Positions 56,118-64,000 of a stretch of DNA of 64,000 nucleotides are shown here, piece by piece. The stretch is from Costus lasius. Lineage: Eukaryota > Streptophyta > Magnoliopsida > Zingiberales > Costaceae. The notes below the pieces were generated by a model, which saw nothing but the letters and a program-made list of their open reading frames with translations, did no database searches and was not told the origin of the DNA. Location: the NCBI GenBank assembly GCA_027563935.2, contig CM050450.1, forward strand, positions 9,221,957 to 9,285,956. Reading direction: 5' to 3'. The position numbers were made by a program, and so were the translations under genes. The number at the start of each line of letters is the position of its first letter. The stretch's first letter is position 1.

Positions 56118-58617
56118 CTACACAACATAACAGTAGTTGTTGAATTGAAAGTAAATAATAAATCTCCCGTCAAACGTTGGTCCTATCGAAGAGAACAATG
56201 AGCGCCGAAATGAAGGCATAATCCACGTTGGGGTACACCCTAACCTCGTACTTAATTTTCCCAAATAGCATTTTTGGCATCGATAATATATGATAAAGTT
56301 CGATAATAAAATTATAAGTTTTAAAAAAAATTTGACGATATATGATAAAGTTCGTCGATGCACGCTAAACATCTTCGCCTGCATGGTGAGGAGGGGTGCA
56401 CTGGCGGCATTGATGAGGACGCAGTGGTCGCGAGGGCTAAGGAACTTGCCCATCACCTTTAACACCACGTCGTCGTTGACGTCCTTGACGGTGAAGTCAC
56501 CATCCGATAGGCTGAGCACCTCCTGTAACCTCCACGTGGTCCAAAGGACCACTTTGTGATTTTGGGAATGTGGAGGACTAAAATGTAAAAGAATTTTTTT
56601 TTTACTTTCTCTCTCTCTTTTCTCTTCGCTGTTGCCGCCTCTCTCACTTTTATCCAGCTTTCGCCGCCTCTCACCGATTTCACCGCCTGCACCCTATTTT
56701 CTCCCAATTTCACCGTTGTCTCTGCCGAATTTCACCGGATTTTGTTGCCGCCATTCAATTTCACCATCTCCTTTCAGCAGAGCCAGCCGAGTTCTCACCG
56801 CCGTTCAACCCCTGGTATCTTCCAACCCTCCTCCTGTATGGGTAGGTGAGGGTTTAGCCTTTCCAGTAATGTTTTGCGGTGTGCTCGCGTGTGTTCGAGC
56901 GTCGACGATGCCTTTGGAGTTGGCTATTTCGTTGTATGCTGCCGTTCACCGTCGAGCCTCCGTTTGCGTGGGTTCACCTCCAAGAATAAGTGGTAGCGTG
57001 CCTGCGTGTGTTCGGGCACCGACGATGCCTTCTTCCTTATTGGAAGTTGGTTCGGGTGAAGATCACACCCTTGCTAACCCTAGTGCTTGTTTGGTTTCTA
57101 ATTGTTTAGTGTGTACACGTATTTGTGCGTATATATGGGTATACGTACGCATACATGTATACTAGGTTAAATATTTAGAAAATGAGACTAGTGTATCAGT
57201 TGCTTGATAGTCATGTGATGTATTTTATATTTTGTGATGTTATAGGTGTCACTCGGATCGAGGTTGGACAGAGAGGTCCTCGGACAGAGAACATAAGACG
57301 CAGTAGGAGCTACTGTGATTCAGACATGAATCTTATCCTACTCTTTGCACTCATGGTATTTGTTGTGTTATATAGTGCAATTGATAAATACCATGATATC
57401 TTGTAGTTCTGTTGTTTGCTTTTGATTCGGTATCCATTGTCATCTGTGTGTTGTATTTATCATGCATATGGATGCTTGTGTGATGTTGTTACATGGGTCA
57501 CCTGGTAGTTACATTATTGATTATGACATTATTTATTATGGGCTATTGAGCCGTGAATCTATGTATTACATTGTAGTGATATTTGGCCCATCGGATAGTT
57601 GTATGATATGTCGTGCCACATTATGATCTTTTCTGGCTGTTAGCCAGGGCTATGCCTTGTAGGCCAGCGGTCCAGGGAGTATACCAAATGCCGTTTCACG
57701 GCTATGGGGCCGGCTGGTAGGTTTCCTAGATGGAATCCTTCAGGATTTTCTAGGGTTACCTAGGTGTTGGACGCAACACCTCCGAGCTGTCATTGAGGCA
57801 GTTGTTCCATCGTGTGAGCAACAGTGGAAACACTATGTATAAGAGTGCGGGCTTGTCAAGAAGCATTATATGGTCATTGCTCTTGATTGCACGATATATG
57901 CGTGGTTTTCATATGTTGTTGATGTTGCTTCTTATCATGTTGCGTTCGTATCATGTTGCGATATCTTGTATATTTGATATATGGTGTTATCTCAGTTATT
58001 TGATGCAGTGCTATATCTATTGATTCTTGCTTAGCCTTTTGGGCTAACTCTCTTTACTTTGCCTCAAGTAAGGAAGTTGCTCCCGATGCTGGTGATAATT
58101 AGAGCTAGAGCTGACCTGGACCCTGGAGTTGATATCAGCACCTGCTAGATAGTTAGAGTTGTTTGTGTTGATATGTTGATTCAGTTGGTGGATACAGTAT
58201 TGGTATTTTTGATTGATCGAGTGTATCGATCTTTTGGTATGGTATTGTGATCGATCAGATTCATTTTGATTTCGTTTCTGATCGTCTGATGTTAGTAGTG
58301 TACATATTGATATTTTGATCGTATCAGTTGGTTTTATGTTATCGTTGTTCTTGTGGATATACAGGTTGAGTTATGATTGTGTTGTCCCCTGATGATCAGT
58401 TTACAGAGGGGATGCTGTCCTGTGGGTTTTTATTTGTCATGCTTCACGAGCAATTTACTAACCTTGGCTCGGTTAGTGCTCGTTTGGGGCGTGACAGCTC
58501 CTTTGCGACGGTGAGATGGACCGCGTACGATGGTGAGATGGACCTCGTTTGGGGACCGCCTACTCCCCACCACCGCCACTGGTCGGTCGAGGCCGATTCC
58601 GCTGCCGACGCCGCCAT
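56118..58617 (-). pseudogene. LOR6, class B LOR pseudogene, split by a solo LTR
   Basis: Minus strand. The ATG at 58617 starts 'MAASAAESAS'; a frameshift follows within 15 codons and a short duplicated segment ('cggtccatctcacc') lies near 58510-58560. A solo LTR (58496-56524) interrupts exon 1 at '...VAKE|VLSLSDGDF'. Exon 1 continues to 'PLLTMQAKMFSVHRR' (about 56352) and is then joined by about 80 bases of AT-rich DNA to exon 2 ('VYPNVDYAFISALIVLF', stop near 56172). The second half of exon 1, the intron and the exon 2 start are gone. Multiple lesions. Confidence 0.85.
56524..58496 (+). mobile_element. Solo LTR in LOR6 exon 1 (gypsy, Del/Tekay-like)
   Basis: 1,973 bases, TGTAACCTCCACG...GGGGCGTGACA. 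Flanks CCTCC (56519-56523) and GCTCC (58497-58501), a 5-bp duplication with one change. The uninterrupted target is seen in LOR3 ('gccaaggaggtgctcag'). The end GGGGCGTGACA is the form seen in Tekay/Del chromovirus LTRs, normally followed by a tRNA-Met primer site. Here LOR sequence follows, hence solo. Similar in its middle to repeat R. Confidence 0.85.
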
Positions 58618-58663
58618 GGTGTTGTTAAGATTGCTCTCTCGCGATCGGTCCCTGCTGGCATGG

Positions 58664-59542
58664 TGTCAGGCCCGGATTAACCTGAAGCAAGGTTAATCAG
58701 CTTAACCACTGCCACGTCAGCAATCAACTGCGCGAATCCAAAATTTCACCCGAAATCGAATTCGCTCCCCGCGTTGACCTTGACCGCGTTCTCACGCCTC
58801 GGAACGAACGCCGCCCGTTCGTTTTCCTCGCGTGCAGAACCGGACGCGCGCGCCAACGCCGACGTGAGCTGGCCGGATCGTCGCCGGCCTGAGGCCTGCC
58901 GGCAGGGGAAAGAGTCGCCCGCACCTTCCGCCCTCAGCCGTTCGTCGGTGCCGCCGCTGGACGCCGGAATCCCAAGATCGGAGGTGGAGAAGGGTCGCCT
59001 GAGAAGACGACTAGAATCGTAGGGGAAATCTTACTGTTATTTATCTCCAATACAGCTGCCTTAAAACCCCTCTCTCTTCCTCCCTGTACACACTCTTGTA
59101 CACGCTCAACCTCACCTCTACGCTCGACCTCGCCGCCGTCGGAAACCTCGTCGGCGCGGTCGCCGGTCCTCGCCTGAGGGAAGGAGGAAGGTCACTCGCC
59201 TGTCGCTCGTCCCTGGGAACTCACGCGTCGCTCCCGTCCGTGGAGGAAAGCTCGGAGCCAGATCGCGTCCCGAAGACGCTCGCGTGCGTCTCCTTTTCTG
59301 CCAACGCCGCCAGACGCTGCTTCCATGTACGCGACGCCTGCGCCTGCTCCGCCGCCTACAGCAGTCCACCTCGGAAAGCCAACGCATCTTCGCCTCGCGC
59401 GCCTCCGCGCGCGCTCCGCCATCGGAGCCGGGTCGCCCGCCCGACTCCGCTCCATTATCCGCTCAAGAGGAGGACGGGCTCGTGGGCCTCCGCCGTGGCC
59501 CAACGACGGTCCAGCCCAGCCCATCATCATCTGGGCCTAACA
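58664..59542. mobile_element. Second solo LTR, in the LOR6 leader
   Basis: 879 bases, TGTCAGGCCCGG...GGCCTAACA, with near-inverted ends. Flanked by a perfect 5-bp repeat CATGG (58659-58663 and 59543-59547). Removing it restores the leader order seen in LOR3 ('gacctcccacgccagtaggg'). Interior GC-rich with open frames on both strands that match nothing. Orientation uncertain. A 'cttaaaacccctctctc' tract on the plus strand could mark a promoter. Confidence 0.75.
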
Positions 59543-59547
59543 CATGG

Positions 59548-60277
59548 GAGGTATGTGGGTGTCGATCTCTCAATTCTCCGTGCGTACTTATTGGCGCAAA
59601 CTGCAGGAGTGATTTGCTTAATAAACACCTATTAAAATTAAACAAAATGTGTTTGTGGCAAAAGCAAGAAAAAAAATCCAAGTCCACCCGTTGACAAGCA
59701 TTACTAGTCAAAGAAGCGATGTGCTTTGACCAAATGGAGCTGAAATTGAATTATGCATCATCGCTTATATAGATTGCTTTGACCGAGTCAAAGGAGCTTT
59801 GGCAAGATTGAATGATTGGGAGACCTTACCTGATCGAGTTAAAACAGATAACTCGATACATAATGTTAACATTATGCTTACATGCACCAAATTTTTTGGA
59901 TTAAAATTTTTTTCTCTAATCCAACAATTGCAGACACGCTCTCCCTATAATTTCGGGAGACCTCCTCTCCACAATTTTTTTCCCCAAAAATCTGCCTTGA
60001 GATCAAGGCCAAAATCTTTTTGAATTTTCTAATCGAACACCAAATAAAAAAATGTGGCGACCATTTTTTTTTAAATAAAAAAGTATAGATCACGGTCTGC
60101 AGCGCTGATGCTGACCATACACGTGTTGTTCAAGTTGACTGAGTTGATTATCGGTGTTTGACCAAGTTGACGGGTTCGCCGAAAGTTTTTAGTCAGATCC
60201 CTGTTTAAGAAAATTAAGTAGGATTATCTGAAAAAATTAAGTAAGAAAATTTTATGAGGAGTCGTCCACTTATGAGG
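59548..60277 (-). promoter_or_regulatory. LOR6 leader and promoter
   Basis: Inverse of 40.6-41.2 kb plus 35.9-36.05 kb: 'tgcgtacttattggcgcaaa', 'aataaacacctattaaaatt', 'tctaatcgaacaccaaata', 'ccatacacgtgttgttcaag'. The last block gives the empty site of the gypsy element in front of LOR3. GTCAA/TTGAC boxes cluster between 59690 and 59790. Confidence 0.6.
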
Positions 60278-60291
60278 ATCAAAGATAGAGG

Positions 60292-60585
60292 TGGCCAACG
60301 GGCCGGGCCGGCCCGCGGCCCGCACGGCCCGGCACGACACGGGCCGGCCCGGGCACGGCCCGTTGACCAAGTCAACGGGCCCGGCTCGGGTCGTGCTGGG
60401 CCGAAGGTCCGCGGCCCGCGGGCCGGGCCGGGCACGGCCCGTGGTCGGGCCGGGCCAGGCACGGCACGGGCCCGTGCTCGGCACGGCACGCGGGCCGTGC
60501 CCGGCACGGCACGGCACGCGGGCCGTGCCCGGCACGGCACGCGGGCCGGCACGGGCCCGTGCTCGGCACGGCTGGAATGGGCGGC
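60292..60585. repeat. Left subterminal GC-rich array of the hAT element
   Basis: About 290 bases made almost wholly of GGGCC, GGCACGG and CGTGCC motifs in both orientations. Open frames on both strands here are by-products. Short subterminal repeats are known transposase-binding sites in hAT elements. Confidence 0.85.
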
Positions 60586-60759
60586 AACGTTCGAAAATTT
60601 GAATTGGGCATGCGTTTTTACCAAAATAGCCCTATAACGGTTTGAAAAAATTTAAAAGTTAGGGATATAATTGTCTTTATGTTATAAAATTACCATTTTA
60701 GCCCCTTTTAATAATTAAAAATAGGGGATAAATATGTAAATTTACACCCAATTCATCCC

Positions 60760-60767
60760 TATAAATT
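60760..60767 (+). promoter_or_regulatory. TATA box of the hAT transposase gene
   Basis: CTATAAATT, followed about 30 bases on by a C/T-rich leader ('ctctcatttcttcacacaag'). A leader intron is likely at 60938-61200 (CAA|GTAAGT ... TGTAG), ending five bases before the ATG at 61206. Confidence 0.6.
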
Positions 60768-61205
60768 GACCCCCCAACCCTCTCATTTCTTCACACAAGT
60801 TTCCAATTAACTTTGGATTACTTTCTCATTCTCTCTTAATACTTTCTTAATCTCTTTTCTAAGTCTTGAGTTTCAATTAGCCATCAAGATTTCAAAGCTC
60901 CCTCAGTCCCTCGGTCTAGTCACGTGGAGAAGATCAAGTAAGTAGTAAATTAATTTACTTTTAGTCTTTTATAATGTAATTGTACTTAAATTTAAATTAT
61001 TCTAATATAATTTTTTTTCATAATTATGATTAAATTAAGGTTGTTGAAGTCTGAAAGTGAAACCTCAACTTCTTAGTTCTTACTTACTAAGCGATCTTCA
61101 AACACGTGATAAGGTAATTTTTTAATGTATAATTTATTATTAGTAAGTATTTAATCTTATTTTTTAAATTTTTTTGGCTAACTTTTAATATTATATGTAG
61201 AATTA

Positions 61206-63344
61206 ATGGCGGGATTGAACAATACATGGGATCTTTTGCCATGGGAGATTGAGGCATTCGAGCAAGAGCTAATGGGGACAAGTACTAACCCCGTTATGCC
61301 ACCCGATCAAGATCAAGATGCCAACCCTCCGCCTTACGACCCAAATCAACAACAGCAAGATCATGTTGAATTTGAGCCTACTAACACTATGCAGGGAGAG
61401 GAGGGATGCAGTGCAAACCCTCACGAGTCTACTGTGTCAGGCTCAAGAAAACGCACGAGCGACGTTTGGAAGAGCTTCGATGTGGTGATGATTAACGGCG
61501 AAGAAAGAGCCAGCTGCAAAAAGTGCAAAAAAGTCTTGACTTGCAAATCATCGGGTGGAACTGGTCATTTGACTCGCCACATCAGAAGCCATCAAACTCA
61601 AATCGATCGTGCACAGGCTACTCTAAATCTTTCCTCTAGTTCTTTTGAAATTTTTAATTATTCTACTGAAGTTCTTAGAAAAGAATTAGCTAAATTTATT
61701 GTTTGGGATGAACAACCATTTTCTTTAGCAGAAAATTATAAATTTGAAAAATTTATACATAAATCACTACAACCTAAATATAAAAAAGTAAGTAGACAAA
61801 CCATGCGTAGGGATGCTATAAAAATTTTTTCTGAATATAAAACTAATCTTTTACAAGTTTTAATTACATTAACTTCTTGTATTTCTTTAACATCTGATAT
61901 TTGGACCAGTAATCATTCTGATCAGTCATACATGTGTATTACGGCACATTGGATAGATAGTGAATTTTTTATACAAAAAAGAATTATTGCATTTAAAATT
62001 TTTGAATATCCTCATACTGCAAATGCTATAGTTAGACAATTTCATAGCATTTTACATTCATATAATATAATTAATAAAATTTTTTCAATTAGTTTTGATA
62101 ATGCAAGTAATAATGATAGTGCAATTGATAAATTAAAAAGATTGTTAAATCCAATATTTAATGGTGCTTTTTTTCATATACGATGTGCATGCCATATTCT
62201 AAACTTATGTGTTCAAGATGGAATAAGAGAAGTAGATGAACATGTAACTAAATTAAGAAATGCTGTTATATTTGTTACTTCTTCTACTTCTCGAAATCAA
62301 GATTTTAGACAAATATGTAAATCTTATGGTTTGTCATATAAAAAATTTAAACTTGATATTAAAACACGATGGAATTCTACTTATGATATGCTAACAACAT
62401 GTTTTCCATTTAAGGATCCTCTTACATTATTTTATAATGAAAGAATGCATGATGGAAATATCGAAGAAAATGATTGGGATAAAGCAAAATTATTACATAA
62501 TATTTTAGAAATTTTTTATAATGCTAGCACTCATTTATCTGGTGTTTATTATCCTACATCATGTTTAATTTTAGAACATTTAGTTTTAATTAGTGAAATG
62601 TTTTCTCAATATAGACATGATGAAAATGTTTTTCAAGTAATTTTAAAAATGGAAACAAAATTTAAAAAATATTGGAAAAATATATCTCCTTTATATTGTT
62701 TAGCTTCAATTATGGATCCTAGATTAAAATTAGAAGGTGTTCATATTTTATTAGATGAATATTATAAAAATATGGAACTTGAAGGAGTAGATGAGAAAAA
62801 AAATGAAGTTTCTACCTTATTAGATGAAATGTATAATGTTTATAATTTAAAATTTGGAAATACAATGAATCCAACATCCTCTCAAACTAATGTATCTACT
62901 AGTAGTAAAAATATTACAGGAAGAATACGCTCAATTTTAAATAGAAAAGGAACATCAACAAGTCGATCTAGTAATTTTAATGAATTAACATTTTTTTTAG
63001 AAAATAATCATACATCTTTACTCACAGAAGAACAAATAGATAATTTTGATATTTTATCATGGTGGAGATTACAAGGAAAATCATATCCTGTGGTTTCTGC
63101 CATGGCACGTGATCTACTAACTCCTCCGGTGTCTACTGTAGCATCGGAGTCTTGTTTTAGTGCAGGCGGTAGGGTGCTGGACGAGAAGCGAAGCCGAATG
63201 AACGAAGAAAGCGTGGAAATGTGTATTTGTCTTAAAGATTGGCTAGATGCTGAAGATCGTTTTCAAGATAAAGGTGGTCATTCAACTTCATCGGATGATG
63301 ATGAACAAAGTCTTGGAAGTGCAAGCGGAAGCAACAATGGATAA
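61206..63344 (+). CDS. hAT transposase, BED zinc finger, intact (712 aa)
   Basis: Zinc finger BED/RICESLEEPER-like transposase, which excises and reinserts its element by binding the subterminal repeats. Residues 1-80 are acidic and Gln/Pro-rich. The BED finger is at about 85-129 (C104, C107 and the His trio in 'GHLTRHIRSH'). The RNase H-like core starts near 225 with D231 ('LTSDIWTS') and D298 ('ISFDNASNN'), and C327-C329-H330 in 'RCACHILNL'. An insertion/helical region and a linker follow. The hAT C-terminal dimerisation domain is at about 620-690 ('LSWWRLQGKSYPVVSAMARD', 'VASESCFSAGGRVL'). One uninterrupted exon of normal family length. Codons are very AT-rich between about 150 and 625 and more balanced at both ends. 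The start ATG is the first after a probable leader intron. Confidence 0.93.
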   Translation: MAGLNNTWDLLPWEIEAFEQELMGTSTNPVMPPDQDQDANPPPYDPNQQQQDHVEFEPTNTMQGEEGCSANPHESTVSGSRKRTSDVWKSFDVVMINGEERASCKKCKKVLTCKSSGGTGHLTRHIRSHQTQIDRAQATLNLSSSSFEIFNYSTEVLRKELAKFIVWDEQPFSLAENYKFEKFIHKSLQPKYKKVSRQTMRRDAIKIFSEYKTNLLQVLITLTSCISLTSDIWTSNHSDQSYMCITAHWIDSEFFIQKRIIAFKIFEYPHTANAIVRQFHSILHSYNIINKIFSISFDNASNNDSAIDKLKRLLNPIFNGAFFHIRCACHILNLCVQDGIREVDEHVTKLRNAVIFVTSSTSRNQDFRQICKSYGLSYKKFKLDIKTRWNSTYDMLTTCFPFKDPLTLFYNERMHDGNIEENDWDKAKLLHNILEIFYNASTHLSGVYYPTSCLILEHLVLISEMFSQYRHDENVFQVILKMETKFKKYWKNISPLYCLASIMDPRLKLEGVHILLDEYYKNMELEGVDEKKNEVSTLLDEMYNVYNLKFGNTMNPTSSQTNVSTSSKNITGRIRSILNRKGTSTSRSSNFNELTFFLENNHTSLLTEEQIDNFDILSWWRLQGKSYPVVSAMARDLLTPPVSTVASESCFSAGGRVLDEKRSRMNEESVEMCICLKDWLDAEDRFQDKGGHSTSSDDDEQSLGSASGSNNG

Positions 63345-63630
63345 ACGTTATAATAAATAATTATAAAAAAAGTTGTAAAAGAGTTGTAGAAAGAGTTGTA
63401 AAAAGAGTTGTAAAAAAAGAACTACGTAGACCTGATTCCTCCTTTGAGTGAGGTACGTAGGCAGCCTGTAATGGGTCCGGTCTAAAATATATAAAATTTT
63501 AACATTTGTTCAAAAATTTGTGCAATATACATTCTCAATTTCTCAATTTTTTTTATTTTTTCATATTTTATATATTTTAATTAAGTAATAATTTACTTAT
63601 TAAATTATTTTTTTTAAATTTGGCACGCGG
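63345..63630. other. 3' untranslated and intergenic part of the hAT element
   Basis: Starts with four copies of 'gttgtaaaa(g)ag' (63370-63420), then AT-rich DNA with poly-A-signal-like AATAA near 63350. No gene. Confidence 0.6.
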
Positions 63631-63985
63631 GCCAAAGTCGGCCCGCGGGCCAACTTTGGCCCATGGGCCACAATCGGGCCGGGCCAAACACGGCCCGCAC
63701 CCCTTCATTTGGCCCGTTGGGCCGTATTCGGCCCGCGTGCCGAAAGCAGCCCGCGGGCCGTGCCTGGCCCGCGGCCCGGATCTGGCCCGCGTGCTGGATC
63801 CGTGCTCACGGTTCAACCGAACCGTGCCTGGGCCGGCACGGTTAATCGGGCCGCGGGCCGTGCCGGGCCCAACGATTTTCCGGCCGTGCCGTGCCCGGCA
63901 CGGCACGATTTGAACCGGGCCGTGCCTGGCACGGCCCGACTGGAATCGGGCCGAGGCGGGCCCGGGCCCGGGCACGGCCCATGGC
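63631..63985. repeat. Right subterminal GC-rich array of the hAT element
   Basis: GGCCCG/CGGGCC and GGCACGG motifs in both orientations over about 350 bases, mirroring the left array. Open frames here are compositional. Confidence 0.85.
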
Positions 63986-64000
63986 CAACTCTAATCAAAG

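Larger units (their letters stand above)
60286..63993 (+). mobile_element. Complete hAT transposon (RICESLEEPER/BED type)
   Basis: 3,708 bases. TIRs TAGAGGTGGCCAACGGGCC (left) and TTAGAGTTGGCCATGGGCC (right, minus strand, from 63994). Flanks ATCAAAGA (60278-60285) and ATCAAAG at 63994-64000, where the window ends one base short of the eighth. Contains a single intact transposase gene and two long GC-rich subterminal arrays. No internal damage seen, so a candidate autonomous element. Confidence 0.93.

Noticed and set aside
59096..59694. 179-codon plus-strand frame and several neighbours
   Set aside because: Inside the GC-rich 879-bp solo LTR and running out into the LOR6 leader; no domain.
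60214..60637. Frames of 79-136 codons in the hAT left end, and similar ones at 63577-63998
   Set aside because: Arg/Ala/Pro/Gly-only products of GGGCC/GGCACGG repeats, open on both strands; subterminal DNA.

Overview
This window looks like accessory sequence from a flowering-plant nuclear genome. The evidence is spliced genes with GT-AG (and some GC-AG) introns, plant-only gene families, Ty1/copia and Ty3/gypsy elements primed by initiator tRNA-Met, hAT and Mutator-like transposons with matching MITEs, and AT-rich intergenic DNA. The GC-rich codons of the host exons would fit a monocot, but that is only a guess. There is no bacterial, organellar or CRISPR content. || Host genes. Two families alternate. 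(1) Seven LURP-one-related (LOR) loci, called here LOR1 (6.0 kb), LOR2 (14.0 kb), an LOR fragment (18.3 kb), LOR4 (24.5 kb), LOR3 (41.2 kb), LOR5 (51.9 kb, minus) and LOR6 (58.6 kb, minus). They form two sequence subclasses. Class A (LOR1, LOR4, LOR5) is intact: two exons, about 207 codons. Class B (LOR2, LOR3, LOR6, and probably the fragment) is broken in every copy. (2) Six BTB/POZ loci of the type with an N-terminal Cys-rich segment, a short helix and a C-terminal BTB: BTB1 (19.5), BTB2 (20.8), BTB3 (26.4), BTB4 (33.5), BTB2' (53.9, minus) and BTB1' (54.8, minus). Each carries at least one lesion. || Layout. 1-2.7 kb: LTR remnants of Tat/Athila-like character. 2.7-5.5 kb: tail of a FAR1-type transposase, old repeats and a GC-rich exon-like fragment. 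5.6-8 kb: LOR1 with a MITE in its intron and a hAT MITE downstream. 8-10.7 kb: small elements. 10.7-14.6 kb: LOR2 with its first half replaced by a dead TTF-type hAT transposon, and a Mutator-type MITE in exon 2. 15.3-17.7 kb: long LTR-like repeat 'R'. 18.3-22.6 kb: LOR fragment, BTB1, BTB2. 22.9-26.4 kb: LOR4 and R. 26.4-34.5 kb: BTB3, a complete but mutated copia element inserted at its 3' end, BTB4. 36.06-40.6 kb: internally deleted chromovirus-type gypsy element. 40.6-44.7 kb: LOR3 and R. 44.7-50.7 kb: FAR1-type MULE with a dead transposase and an intact second gene. 50.7-60.3 kb: inverted copy of the left array (R, LOR5, BTB2', BTB1', R, LOR6), LOR6 carrying two solo LTRs. 60.3-64.0 kb: a complete, apparently intact hAT element ending seven bases before the window edge. 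|| Overall, a LOR/BTB array grew by tandem and inverted duplication, with arms near 20.1-25.6 kb and 54.8-50.7 kb and more distant homology out to 10.2 and 60.3 kb. Transposons then bombarded it. Because the copies are paralogous, several insertions can be read against an empty site, which gives base-level boundaries and target-site duplications.
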